Assembly: GCA_013268835.1 (NCBI GenBank)
Contig: JABFSX010000023.1
Coordinates: 1-41,606, forward strand
DNA: 41,606 nt
Source of the DNA: Candidatus Altimarinota bacterium
Lineage (GTDB): Bacteria; Patescibacteriota; Gracilibacteria; BD1-5; UBA2023
Direction: 5' to 3'
Shown here one piece after another: positions 1-11,336 of this stretch. Position 1 is the stretch's first letter. Every line of letters begins with the position of its first letter. A program made the position numbers and the translations under genes. The notes beneath the pieces were generated by a model. The model had not been told where the DNA came from and ran no database searches. It was given only the letters and a program-made list of their open reading frames with translations.

Positions 1-3000
1 GATACCAAATACACCAGTAAGGTTATTGTATGTGAGTGGTCATACAGCAGAGAGAGCTGTAAGTCCTATCTTAGTAGCTACAGTAGATGAGAGAGTAGCG
101 AGTGATCCAGATAGGCTTGTTACATTAGTATTTGTTGTAGCAAGGTTACCTGAAAGAGTAGCTACATTGCTATTTGTTGTAGCAAGATTACCAGAGAGTG
201 AAGCTATATTTGCAGTATGGGTTGCAATAGTAGATTCAGCTGTTGTTACTCTTCCTGAGAGAGTAGCAATACTCGCATTCGTTGTAGTATTATTTGTTGC
301 TACCGTTCCAGAAAGTGTACTTACATTACTATTTGTAGTAGCAAGATTAGAGTTAGTAGTTCCAAGTGATCCAGATAAGCTTGTTACATTACTATTTGTA
401 GTAGCTATACTTCCAGTAATAGCAGCAATAGTTCCAGAAAGTGCATTCTGTGCACGAGTATTTGTAAAGTAGAGATTACTTCCTTCTGCAAGATTCGTAG
501 TAGACTTCAATCCAAATGCAGCATCAAATCGAGCTTGAGTGTAGTAGAGATTAGATCCTTCAGTAACAATAGAAGTAGTATAGTCTCCGCTTTGTCCCAC
601 AATAGCTCCAATACGACCAAATACACTATATACTGGTACAGATACTGCAGCAGGAGTTATCCAAGATGGAGCTCCTCCTGACATAGTTAAGAATTCACCA
701 TTACCACCAAGAGTAAGTCCAATAGTATTTCCTACTCGAGAAAGCCCATTTCCTGTAACAATATTATCTGAAATAGTATTTCCTACTCGAGAAAGCCCTC
801 CAGTGAATGTGAGACCATTTTCTTTTCCATTGAATGCATTCCAATCAGCTACAGAAAGAGCACCAGTAGTAGTACTATTTGCAAGTCTAAGATTAATAGA
901 GGTACCTGCAGCATAGAGACCATTGGCAGTGCCAACAAATCCTAGTTTACTGCTAAATGTGTTCCAGGTTGCTATAGAAAGAGCACCAGTAGTAGTAGCA
1001 CTTACAAGACCGAGAGAGAGTTGTTGTCCAGAGAGTGTAAGTCCATTTCCAACTCCAACTGTTACATCATCATGTGCTTGTCCTTGAAGGGCAGATACAG
1101 AACCAGAGAGTGAAGTAAGATTTGAATTAATAGTAGCTAAGTTTCCAGAAAGTGTGGCAACACTCGTATTCGTAGTTCCAAGTGAACCTGAAAGAGTATT
1201 TACTCTTCCTGAGAGAGTAGCAATACTCGCATTCGTTGTAGTATTATTTGTTGCTACCGTTCCAGAAAGTGTACTTACATTACTATTTGTAGTAGCAAGA
1301 TTCGTAGTAAGGGTGGCAATATTACCAGTTGCTGTGGCGAGGCTTGTGTTAGTTGTAGCAAGGTTACTATTCGTAGTTCCAAGTGAACCAGAAAGTGTAT
1401 TCACTCGTCCTGAGAGAGTAGCAATACTCGCATTCGTTGTAGTATTATTTGTTGCTACAGTTCCAGAAAGAGTAGATACATTAGAGTTTGTTGTAGCAAG
1501 ATTGGTAGTAAGGGTAGCAATGTTACCAGTTGCTGTTGCAAGGTTGGTATTGGTTGTAGAGAGATTACTATTTGTAGTAGCTATACTTCCAGTAATAGCA
1601 GCAATAGTTCCAGAAAGTGCATTCTGTGCACGAGTATTTGTAAAGTAGAGATTACTTCCTTCTGCAAGATTTGTAGTAGACTTCAATCCAAATGCAGCAT
1701 CAAATCGAGCTTGAGTATAGTAGAGATTAGATCCTTCAGTTACAATAGTTGTGCTTAGTGTCTGCCAAGTTTTATCTCATCTATAGTATTGAGTAGTAGT
1801 TCCTGCTACGATATTATTTTGTTTATTATTGAATGTATTCCAATCAGTAGATGAGAGAGCTCCTGTGGTGGTAGTATTTGCAAGGACAAGAGAGAGCTGT
1901 TGTCCAGAGAGTGTGAGTCCATTCCCTGTACCAATAGTTACAAGATCATGAGCTTGCCCTTGAAGAGAGGATATAGTAGAAGAGAGAGTGCTGACCGTAC
2001 TTGCAATAGTGGATACTGTTCCAGAAAGACTTGTGATTTTTGTATTTGCTGTAGCAAGGTTTCCAGAAAGAGAACTTACGGTTGTACTAAGACCTCATAC
2101 ACTTCCAGAAAGAGAACTCACTGTAGTTGTAAGAGCTGAGAGTGTTCCAGAGAGTGTAGATATTTTTGTATTTGCTGTAGCAAGATTTCCAGAAAGGCTT
2201 GATATACTTCCAGAAAGACTATTTACAGTAGAAGTAAGAATATTCAGACTTCATGAGATAGTATTGATACTACTACTTAGAGTTGTTACTACTCCAGAGA
2301 GACTTGCAATATTTCCTTCGGTAGTATTCACTCTTCCAGAAAGAGTAGAAACTGTTGTAGTAAGATTGGAGAGTGCACCTGAGAGTACAGTGATATTACT
2401 ATTGATAGCATTGATTGTTCCAGAGAGAGCATTCTGTGCTCGGGTATCGGTAAAGTATCGATTAGTAGTTCCTTCAGCAAGATCATCAGTGGTCTTGAGT
2501 CCGAATGCAGTATCGAATCGAGCCTGAGTATAATAGAGGTTGGTTCCTTCGAGGATAAGAGTAGTGGTATAGTCACCGAGTTCAGCAGTTACAGGACCAG
2601 AACGACCAAATACGGTAGTTACTGGAACAGCAGCAGCACTGAATGATATCCAAGTTGGTACTCCTCCTGACATGGTGAGCATGGTTCCATTTGCACCAAG
2701 AGCAAGTCCGATATCATTATTGATTCTGATGAGTCAATTGGTGAATCCAAGAGTATCTGAGAATTTCCCCGTGAGATTATCATATGAGATACCTCCTGAA
2801 GCTGAGAGAGATGAAAGATCTATTTTATTACTTGAAGGGGGAGTATAGGTTCCTTGAGAAAGATAATTTAGTGGAGTTCCATTTGGTGTTGTATATTCTG
2901 TTGGAATATAACTGGTTATATTATTTGATAGTGCTGGTTGTTCAGCAGGTGCTGAGTTGAGAACAATATTTCCTGTTTTTGCCTTAAGTGCTTTTTGAGC

Positions 3001-3459
3001 CTTTTTGGTAGTTGGAGTATTTTTTACTGTTTGTAACTTTGGGATTTTTGCTGGAGTTGCAATCCAAGAGGATGTTTTCTTTGCTGGAGTTTTTCGTGAA
3101 GGGAGAATCCATGAGCCATCACTTACCTGAAGAGTTCCTGCAGGAGTAGGAGTATAGGTAGTTTTCTTTTTTGCTGTTACTTTTGTAGTTACTTTTTTGA
3201 TAGTGACCTTTTTGACTGGCGCTACGGGTGTACCGATCCAAGAATCATCGATCGTAGCACTCTGACGAACATAGATATATTCCTTCGTTCCGAGAGCATT
3301 TGCTTGGATCGAATGGAGAGATAGGGTCATCATCCCGCATTGTTCTGCAAGGAAGATAAGTGTGAGCAAGAGTACAGCGTAGAGACGACGAGAGTAGTAC
3401 TTCTTTGGCTGTGGTTTGATCCGAGTGATTCGGAACTTATTTGATGAGAGTCAAAACAT
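1..3459 (-). CDS. Giant repetitive coiled-coil surface protein (N-terminal 1153 codons, 3' end off window)
   Basis: One frame stays open from the ATG at 3459 to the left edge when TGA is read as Gly; a TGA lies at codon 3, others at 2728-2730, 2089-2091, 1789-1791 and 40-42. The N terminus is basic (KFRITRIKPQPKKYYSRR), followed by a hydrophobic segment at about residues 25-42, so it is either a signal anchor or a signal peptide. A Lys/Thr/Pro-rich region follows. The rest repeats three modules: GDYTT..EGSNLYYTQARFD / NLYFTNTRAQNALSG; long runs of seven-residue-like TLSG/TTNSNV units that look coiled-coil; and GNGLTLSGQQLSL..TTTGALS..DWNTF. This architecture resembles phage tail-fibre and trimeric adhesin stalks, so attachment to a surface or host is inferred. 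No catalytic domain is visible. The start is supported by the basic-plus-hydrophobic N terminus; no Shine-Dalgarno sequence is seen. Confidence 0.85.
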
Positions 3460-3497
3460 AATTTGTATTTATATGCACCACACTAGCAGATAATAAA

Positions 3498-3503
3498 ATT
3501 ATA
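3498..3503 (-). promoter_or_regulatory. Candidate -10 box for the surface protein
   Basis: On the minus strand this reads TATAAT, 39 nt before the start codon of the giant surface protein. No convincing -35 box sits at the right distance, so the call rests on the -10 alone. Confidence 0.3.
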
Positions 3504-3539
3504 AGCAAAAATCATTTGCATCTATTGTACAATATTGAA

Positions 3540-3569
3540 TTGACATAATATTTATTTTATTTTTATTAT
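3540..3569 (+). promoter_or_regulatory. Promoter upstream of typA (distal)
   Basis: TTGACA at 3540-3545 and TATTAT at 3564-3569 with an 18-nt spacer. It lies in the divergent gap between the surface-protein gene and typA. Confidence 0.55.
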
Positions 3570-3580
3570 GTAATAAAAAC

Positions 3581-3607
3581 TTGCTTTTTGTTATTTTTTG
3601 GTATAAT
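3581..3607 (+). promoter_or_regulatory. Promoter upstream of typA (proximal)
   Basis: A perfect TATAAT at 3602-3607 is preceded by GG and by TTGCTT at 3581-3586 (15-nt spacer). The predicted start leaves a leader of about 50 nt before the typA ATG. Confidence 0.5.
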
Positions 3608-3664
3608 CCACGCGAATTCAAGCCAGTTTCTGGCTTATTTTTCTATTTTTTCTCTATTTTTTAC

Positions 3665-5485
3665 ATGAAATATATCAATGTTGCCATTATCGCCCATGTC
3701 GATCACGGTAAAACAACCCTCGTAGATGCGCTTCTGAAACAGACAAACACATTCCGTGAGAATGAAGAAGTCGGTACTACGATTATGGACTCCAACGACC
3801 AAGAAAAAGAACGTGGAATCACGATCTATGCGAAGAATACTGCCGTTCAATACGGTGACTACAAGATCAATATCGTGGATACCCCAGGTCATGCGGACTT
3901 TGGTTCTGAGGTAGAGCGTGTTCTTCGAATGGTAGACTCAGTTTGTCTCGTTGTGGATGCGTACGAAGGACCAATGCCACAGACGAAGTTTGTACTCAAA
4001 AAAGCACTTCAACTCGGTCTCAAGCCTATCGTGGTTATCAACAAGATTGATAAGCCTACGGCTCAGCCAGAAGCGGTAGTAGATATGCTTTTTGATCTCT
4101 TTGTACAACTCGGAGCGACTGATGAGCAACTTGATATTACTGACGGTCGTATCGTATACGCTATCGCTCGTGATGGTATTGCAAAACGCAATATGTCTGA
4201 CGAAGCAACAGATATCTCTGCTCTTTTTGAGACGATTATCGAACAAGTTGCAGTAGCTCAAAATGATGAAACAAAACCACTTCGTATGCAGATTGCCAAT
4301 CTTGCGTATGACAGCTATATTGGACGTATGGGTATCGGTCGTGTAGTTGATGGGCAAGCCAAAGTTGGGCAACAAGTTACGATCATTGCCAATGACGGAA
4401 CTCGTCGAACTGGAAAGATCTCTAAGGTTCTTACGTCTCTTGGACTCAAGAAGATGGAAGTAGATGCGGGTGTAGCGGGTGATATTATCACGATTGCTGG
4501 TATCCCTGATATCTATGTAGGTGAGACCGTTTGTGCTGATCCAGATGCAATTCCTATGCCAGCTATTACTGTTGATGAGCCAACTCTTACTATGGAATTC
4601 ATGGTAAATGATTCTCCATTTGCTGGAAAAGAAGGTAAATTCGTTACTTCTCGTCAGATTCGTGATCGTCTCGAAAAGGAGATGGAAATGAATGTGGGAC
4701 TCAAAATCGACTTCGATGGTTCTGATGGAAATTCATACCGTGTTTCTGGTCGTGGAGAACTCCACCTCTCAGTGCTCGTTGAGACTATGCGTCGTGAAGG
4801 ATTTGAGCTTCAGGTAGGGGCTCCACAGGTAATCTACCACATGGTAGATGGTAAAAAACACGAGCCAATCGAGGCAGTGGTGATGTGGGTACCAGAAGAG
4901 AGTTCAGGAACTATCTTCGAAAGACTCGGAAAGCGCAAGGGGATCTGTAAAAATATGAATACAGAAAACGGTATTACTGCTATGGAATTTGATGTTCCAA
5001 CTCGTGGTCTTCTCGGGTTCCGTTCACGATTCATCATCGAGACCAAGGGTGAAGGTATTATCTACTCTTCATTCGATCACTATGAGGAATACAAGGGTCC
5101 TATTGAGAAGCGAGATGTTGGTTCTATGATCTCTGGATGTGGTGGATCTACTATGGCATTCTCACTCTTCAATCTTCAGGATCGTGGTCCTATCCTCGTT
5201 GAACCTGCTACTGAGATCTACGAAGGTATGATTATCGGTGAGCACCTCAAGGGTTCTGATCTCGTAGTAAATCCTACCAAGAACAAGCAACTTACGAATA
5301 TGCGTGCATCAGGTACTGATGAGGCGATTCGTCTCACTCCAATCAGACAGATGACCCTCGAAGATTGTCTCGATTATATCGGTGATGATGAGTATGTTGA
5401 GGTAACTCCAAAATCACTCCGTCTTCGAAAAAAGTGGCTCACGGAAGGTGAACGCAAAAAAAATGGTTCTCAGAAGAATGGATAA
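3665..5485 (+). CDS. typA: TypA/BipA ribosome-associated GTPase
   Basis: 606 aa, the usual family length. It is a translational GTPase of the EF-G family that binds the ribosome and helps assembly and stress adaptation. The G1 motif AHVDHGKTT is at residues 10-18, DTPGHADFG (G3) follows and NKIDKP (G4) comes later; domain II, the EF-G-like domains and a C-terminal region ending in a basic tail (LRLRKKWL) are all present. I start at ATG 3665, because the in-frame TTG 84 nt upstream lies inside the promoter. No TGA codon is used in the gene, and codon use is strongly biased to CTC/GGT/GGA/CGT, as in a well-expressed gene. It has no Shine-Dalgarno sequence and ends with TAA just before a strong terminator. 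Confidence 0.97.
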   Translation: MKYINVAIIAHVDHGKTTLVDALLKQTNTFRENEEVGTTIMDSNDQEKERGITIYAKNTAVQYGDYKINIVDTPGHADFGSEVERVLRMVDSVCLVVDAYEGPMPQTKFVLKKALQLGLKPIVVINKIDKPTAQPEAVVDMLFDLFVQLGATDEQLDITDGRIVYAIARDGIAKRNMSDEATDISALFETIIEQVAVAQNDETKPLRMQIANLAYDSYIGRMGIGRVVDGQAKVGQQVTIIANDGTRRTGKISKVLTSLGLKKMEVDAGVAGDIITIAGIPDIYVGETVCADPDAIPMPAITVDEPTLTMEFMVNDSPFAGKEGKFVTSRQIRDRLEKEMEMNVGLKIDFDGSDGNSYRVSGRGELHLSVLVETMRREGFELQVGAPQVIYHMVDGKKHEPIEAVVMWVPEESSGTIFERLGKRKGICKNMNTENGITAMEFDVPTRGLLGFRSRFIIETKGEGIIYSSFDHYEEYKGPIEKRDVGSMISGCGGSTMAFSLFNLQDRGPILVEPATEIYEGMIIGEHLKGSDLVVNPTKNKQLTNMRASGTDEAIRLTPIRQMTLEDCLDYIGDDEYVEVTPKSLRLRKKWLTEGERKKNGSQKNG

Positions 5486-5496
5486 TTCTATCTATC

Positions 5497-5528
5497 AAAA
5501 ATCCCCCCGATTTTGGGGGGATTTTTAT
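5497..5528 (+). terminator. Rho-independent terminator of typA
   Basis: A stem of AAATCCCCCC pairing with GGGGGGATTT, with a six-base loop and a T-rich tail, 11 nt after the typA stop. Confidence 0.9.
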
Positions 5529-7152
5529 TTTCGTGTTTTTTTGAGGTCGATAGGGGGTAGGTAGCCTGAAAGTATTTTAAAACGTAAAATTGGAGCATTT
5601 TTCAAAAGTGAGAAAATCTTGGTATATTTTTGGATATGGAATTCATATTTCAGATTTTTCCTACTTTGCAAAAATTCTCACGAATAATATCTATAAAAAA
5701 TCCCTATTTTTCAGAGTAAAAACAAGTATCTCATTTCTATATATTTTTCTCGTGTTGGATTTTTCTGAATCTATGAAATATTATAGAGAATTTGGAACTA
5801 AAATTCTAGAAAATAATATCCCATTTTTTTTATGAGAATTTACTTAGATTAACCATTTTTTTAGACTTCATACTTTTCTGTACTTAGCTCATATATTCCC
5901 CATTCGGACTCTATAGTTCTATAAGGAGCTTGTTTCATATATTTGATATTTCCTCCTCAAGATAGAGTCAATAATTTGAATGTGAAAGTATACGGTATAT
6001 ATTTGAAACCTACTTTTCTGAACATGGGAAAATAGACTAGTGGTATTAAGTCAAAATATCATCCAAAATTATATATGATTTTTTCTCAAAAATTATTCAT
6101 TCATACTTTTCAGAACATCAATATTTTTTCATTTTTTGGTGTCAAAAATATATGGGGAACCCTGGAATTCTGAAAATATTTTCCTGATTTAGGATGCATA
6201 TATTTTGATAGATTTTTGTAACCCTTTGAAAATCATACTTTTCATACCATTTTGAAGAGATATATTTTTCTGTTATCAGATATTTCTGACTTTGATATTT
6301 TTATATCTTTTTCTAGAGTCATACTTTTCCTACTTTTGGATGAGTCATATGTCCATACTACTAAAATAGTATATTTCTTATGTGGCTCTATATTCATATA
6401 TATCCCTTGATTCATACTTTTCTGAAAGAAGCTGTTTCATTCTTATTATATACAAGATGAAAGTATAGATATATTTCCATATATGGATATGTAATATCTT
6501 GATACTCTCTATAGAGAGAATATATATCTATTTACGCATATGAGTGTAATTCATCTTTTGTGGTTATACGGAGTACAGATGGTATATTTCCCTGGAATAG
6601 AGTGTATACAAGCGAAAAAATGGCAATTTTACTAGGATTTTCGATATATTTACTGCACTTGTTGTTATATTTTTCTCATAGATGGATTTGATTCTTAAAA
6701 ATATGGGATTTATATCGATTCCAACTTTTCTGAATTTCGAATGACTCTATTATTTTGAGATCAGATATTTCTGACTTTTGGTTTTTTGAGAAATTCTCAG
6801 ATATAAGAATCTTCCCAAAATCATACACTGAAAAAATATTATTTTTTGATCATTTTTCGAGAATCATACTTTTCTGAAAAATGGAGTCCAAAATCTAAAA
6901 TCCAAAAATCGAGTAAAAATATCGAAATCCGAAAAATCAGAATTTGTATCAAAAATAGGGAATCGAGAAATCATATTTTTCTCACATATTTTCTGAACTG
7001 ACTTTTCCAACTTTTGGAGGAGATTCAACTTAATGGAAATATGATTTTTCTGAATGAAAATGTAGGAGAATGAGAAGTAAAAACTTATTATTATCGGGTT
7101 GTTATTTTAGATTTAGAGATATAATTATCGGAGTTTTTTTAAATTTGAATTT
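5529..7152. repeat. AT-rich gene-poor stretch with a scattered 14-bp motif
   Basis: About 1.6 kb with no convincing gene on either strand even with TGA read as Gly. The longest open stretches (5581-5849 +, 5917-6192 +, 6046-6300 -) are AT-rich and look random. A motif TCATACTTTTCTGA recurs on the plus strand with few changes near 5868, 6008, 6101, 6233, 6319, 6412, 6720 and 6864, and weaker copies sit near 6971 and 7042. A second motif, the inverted repeat TCAGA-N4-TCTGA, occurs near 6278 and 6761. Spacing is irregular (86-140 nt in the dense part), so it is neither a CRISPR array nor a tandem repeat. It could be a decayed repetitive gene, a binding-site cluster or an RNA-processing region. 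Confidence 0.5.
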
Positions 7153-8517
7153 ATGAAAAAAATTTTTGATACAATCTTGATTCAAGAAAAAGTATTTTCA
7201 TTTGGAATTGAATCAATTTATAATCTAGAATTAATCATATTAAATGATAAAAAAGAGGTAAGCCGCAAAGAATTATGAATACTAGATTTTAATCTAATTA
7301 AATACTTTACTGGAGCCATAAATATAGGTGATATTCTTTTGAAGAATTTAGCATTTGATATGGATTTGTCAAATACCAAAAATCCCCCTGAAATTTTAAT
7401 TTGATTATTACAATTTGATTATCATTTGCAGAAATATATAAAAGATATTCATACAGTAATTCATCCCATTATAAAAATTAATGAGTTGAGAATATTTGCG
7501 TGAGAATCAGTATCTGAAATTTCAATCAATGGAAGTAATTGAGTTAATACCTCAAAAATAAATACTTTTGGTAAAATAAATGAAATCCGAATTAGTTGAA
7601 TTCAAAATATTGAATTAAATGGTATCTGAAATTCAGTGAGGGAAATCATATTAACTGAACTAAAAGAAAATCAATCAATAAAAATATCTTGATTAGAATG
7701 AGATAGGCTATCAATTTTAAATATTGATAATAATATTTCTAATATTAAGAATATTAAAGCTCTGAATTTATCTTCATTTAAAATCAAAGAGATTGATATT
7801 ATGTGATTTCCATTTGCAAAATTAAATTTTCTTGAAATGACAATGACGCAATCTAGAATTTTATGATGATATATCGTTTATGCTAACTTTCAAAAATTTT
7901 TTCTAAATAGCTCAAGTATAATTGGTACTCATTTATCAGAGGTAAGTTTTCCAAAGATTCAACAGAATTTTCTTATACTTGATAGTATTATTCAGAAAAA
8001 TATTTTTTCGAATATTGAATGGAATAGTTATTTTTCTGAATCAGAATGAAAATATATAATATCATTTTGATGACTTAAAGAAACATATAGAATGATTAAA
8101 TATCAATATGATGAAATTTGAAACAAAACTGAAGCAAATAAGTTTTATGCAAAAGAAATGGAGTATCATCTAAAATCATTAAAGGAAATAAAAGATTGGA
8201 AGAATTATTGAATTGCATTAATTCAAAAAGAGGTAAGTGATTTTGGACAAGATTGGGTTAGAGCATTAAGTATATATTTTATAGTTTGTTTGCTTTGATT
8301 TAATATTGCACAACTGGGTGACATTACTTTGAATTGGATCCTTGATAAGGATTTATTTCAATCATGAACAGTTGCATGGAATGAATTTGTTAGATATCTA
8401 AATCTATTACCAAAAACTGACGAAGTTCCATGACTTTGGTATTTATTGGTTTCAATAGTTAAATTACTTTTAGTTTATCAGGTAACTGTTGCACTTCGTC
8501 GCATCTCCCAACGCTAA
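7153..8517 (+). CDS. Unknown membrane protein with C-terminal TM segments, 19 UGA codons
   Basis: 454 aa when TGA is Gly, and fully broken otherwise. It begins MKKIFDTILIQEK and ends with TAA after a basic VALRRISQR tail. Residues 1 to about 300 are rich in Ile, Asn and Ser, with short repeating stretches such as INGSNGVNTSKINTFG that look like a beta-solenoid or pentapeptide-like fold. A charged segment follows (YRMIKYQYDEIGNKTEANKFYAKEMEYHLKSLK, about 320-352). It resembles the tetratricopeptide-like pair found before the channel-like C terminus of some pentapeptide-repeat membrane proteins. Two hydrophobic segments come last (ALSIYFIVCLLGFNIA and LWYLLVSIVKLLLVYQ). Function is unknown. GC content is much lower than in its neighbours and UGA use is the heaviest per gene here. 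Weak promoter-like boxes lie at 7099-7125 (TTGTTA, TATAAT, 15-nt spacer). Confidence 0.75.
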
Positions 8518-8566
8518 TTATCCCCATTTTTCTTTTTTGACATTTTCCCTCTTTTCTATATTCTTG

Positions 8567-8596
8567 TTGCACATTTTTCGTATGCGTTACTAGATA
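8567..8596 (+). promoter_or_regulatory. Possible infB promoter
   Basis: TTGCAC at 8567-8572 and TAGATA at 8591-8596 with an 18-nt spacer, giving a leader of roughly 80 nt. Another TTGACA at 8537-8542 has no well-spaced -10 box. This call is weak. Confidence 0.3.
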
Positions 8597-8682
8597 GGCG
8601 TCTTTCATAGTATGAAACACGACCTTTTTGTAGTAAAAGAGTGGACTTATGACCCACACTTCCATACATAACCCCATATTTC

Positions 8683-11286
8683 ATGCCGACAAACAAGGAC
8701 GATATCCAGGATGACTACTATGCCAATATCTCTCAGACTACTGAGAATACAGCAGGAGAGAAGAAGACTCTCAAGATCAAACCAAAGGTAGTACTCAAAA
8801 AACCTGCAGAATCAACGCCAGAGAGCGTAGAGGAGCCCGTATCAAAACCAAAAATCATAGCTCGAAAAGTCGAGAAATCTGAAACTCCTGAGGTAGTTGC
8901 AGAGGTTGTTTCGACTGAGGCTGAGAAGCCAAAGGCTCGACTCGTTTCACGTGAGCACGCCGGAGAAGGACTCATGCGTACGATGATGAAGCAACAAGCT
9001 GCTGCTACGAATTCTCCACTTTCGCAAGAACGTGATGCGAATAAGAAGCCACTAATCTCATTCCAAAAGGTAGAAACCAAGTTCCGACCACTTGAAAATC
9101 GTCCGGTAATGCAACTCCCACCAGAGGAACGTCGTGGACCTCGTCCACCTCGCCCAACAGGATCTGGATCGTATGCACCTCGTCCAACAGGTGGTTCTGC
9201 ACCAAGACCAACAACAGGAGGATCAGCTTCTACTTCTACAGCAGGAGCAACAGGACCAGCTCGACTTCGAGATTCATCGAAGCCAATGTTTCAACGTGAT
9301 ATCAACTTCTCGACTCCAACTCGTGATGGAACAGCGAAGAAGGGAGGGAAACCAGGATCTCGAGACTATGCGAGTGCTGATGGAAAGAAAAAAGGACTCA
9401 AGAGTGTGGGTGGAGAATTTGATGATGGATCATTCCGCCGTGGACACAAGGCTGGAGGTCGTAAAAAAGAAAAAGCACTCGAAGATGTGAAGCAGATTCT
9501 TGTGGATCGTACGGGACAAGAGGTCTCAGTAGGAGATATGATCTCAGTGAAAGAGTTTTCAGATAAGCTCGGAGTACCAGTAGTGAAGATTATCGGAGAA
9601 CTTATGAAAAATGGTGTTCTCGTGACTCTCAATGCTCCGATCGATTTTGATACTTGTTTCCTTATTGGTGAAGCATTCAATATCAAGATTACCAAAGAGA
9701 TCTCTGAAAATGTATCAGTTTCTGATCTTATGGATGGAAATATCGAAGACCTCATTCATGAGGATGATACGTCACACTTTGTGACTCGTTCACCGATTAT
9801 CTCAGTGATGGGACACGTTGACCACGGTAAGACTTCGATCCTAGACTATATCCGAAAATCATCGATTGCATCTGGAGAAGCAGGAGGAATCACTCAAAAG
9901 ATCGGTGCCTATCAGGTTACAAAAAATGATAAGCGAATCACGTTCCTTGATACCCCAGGTCATGAAGCATTTACGATTATGCGTGCTCGTGGTGCGAAAC
10001 TCACGGATATTGCTGTGATCGTTATCGCGGCTGATGAAGGGATGAAACCACAATCAATCGAGTCTATCAATCATGCCAAAGAAGCGGGAGTTCCGATTAT
10101 CGTCGCACTCAACAAGATGGACAAGCCAGGAGCCAACATCGATATGATCAAGGGGCAACTCGCAGAGCAGGGGCTCCAACCAGAAGATTGGGGAGGGACA
10201 ACTGTGGTAGTTCCAGTATCAGCCCATACTGGATATGGGATGGACACACTTCTAGAGATGATCCTCCTTCAGGCTGAGATGCTCGAGCTCCGAGCCAATC
10301 CAGATCGTGGAGCGGTTGCAACCGTGATCGAAGCACATATGGATGCGAAGCTCGGATCCGTGGCTACTATCCTTATCAATACAGGTACAATCCATAAAAC
10401 AGATAATGTTGTCTGTGCTGGAACATCAGGTCGTGTTCGTACCCTCAAGGATTACAAAGCTCGAAATATTGAGTCAGCTGGTCCAGGTACACCAGTTCAG
10501 ATTACTGGACTTTCAGGAGTGGTAGAAGGTGGAGATATTCTTCAGGTAGTTTCTACTCCAGAGATGGCAACAACTCGAGCCAAAGAATTCTCTCTTGCAA
10601 AAAATAAAAAATCTATTCATGCATTTGAGTGAGCTTCACTTGCTATGCTTATGGGTCGACTCAAATCAGGAGCACTCAAACAACTCAAGGTAGTACTCAA
10701 GACTGATACGGGTGGTTCACTCGAAGCACTCAAGGCAGCCCTTGGAAAACTCTCAACTCCTGAAACTCAGGTAACATTTATCCATGCCGCTCTCGGAGAT
10801 GTGAATCAATCAGATGTGATGATGGCTGGAACTTCTCAAGCTCTTCTTATTGCTTACAACGTAGGAGTTCTCCCTGCTGCGAAATCAGCCCTTTCTCAGT
10901 CTAAGATTGAGTTCATTGATAAAAAAGTGATCTACCATGTTCTTGAAAAAGTGGAATCAATTATTACTGGTATGATTGATATTCGTTTTGAAGAAACAGA
11001 GCTTGGTTCTGCAAAAGCAAAAGCAATATTCTATACTGGAAAAAACAAGTCGATGATGATCGTGGGTCTTGGAGTTGAATTGGGTCGTATCGAACCGAAA
11101 TCCAAGGTTCGTGTGATTCGTGAAAATCACAAGGTTGGTTCTGGAGATGTTGTGAATCTTAAGAAGTGACCACTTGATGTGATCGAAGCACTCGAAGGAG
11201 AGGAGTGTGGTATCAACTTCAAGGGAGATGTCACAATCGAAATCGGAGATATACTCGAATTCTACAAGATGGTACAACGTAAATAG
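8683..11286 (+). CDS. infB: Translation initiation factor IF-2
   Basis: 867 aa. IF-2 is a GTPase that brings fMet-tRNA to the 30S subunit and promotes 70S formation. The N-terminal third (about 1-300) is a low-complexity Lys/Pro/Arg/Gly region, as usual for IF-2. The IF2_N-like segment follows, then the G domain with GHVDHGKTS at about 377-385, DTPGHEAF and NKMDKPG. Domains II-IV run to the end. In-frame TGA codons at 10630 (HAFE-G-ASLAML) and 11167 (LKK-G-PLDVIEALEG) must be Gly: both fall inside conserved domain sequence and the frame continues to TAG at 11286. No Shine-Dalgarno sequence precedes the ATG. Confidence 0.97.
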
Positions 11287-11300
11287 TTTCAAATCATATA

Positions 11301-11336
11301 AAAAATCCCTTTCAAATTTGAAAGGGATTTTTTTTA
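11301..11336 (+). terminator. Terminator between infB and the pilT-type gene
   Basis: A perfect palindrome, ATCCCTTTCAAA paired with TTTGAAAGGGAT, flanked by A- and T-runs. It can serve both infB and the convergent gene, whose stop codon (11334-11336) lies in its edge. Confidence 0.9.

Noticed and set aside
1154..2527. Plus-strand frames opposite the giant surface protein
   Set aside because: They are antisense echoes of the repetitive TLSG codons and have no starts, domains or codon bias of their own.
3581..3664. Upstream TTG start for typA adding 28 residues
   Set aside because: It lies in the promoter; the residues do not match TypA.
5529..7152. CRISPR array or tandem repeat
   Set aside because: The 14-bp motif copies are too short, unevenly spaced and degenerate, and no cas genes are near.
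8459..8677. Minus-strand 72-aa frame before infB
   Set aside because: Overlaps the end of the 7153 gene and the infB leader, with no family features.
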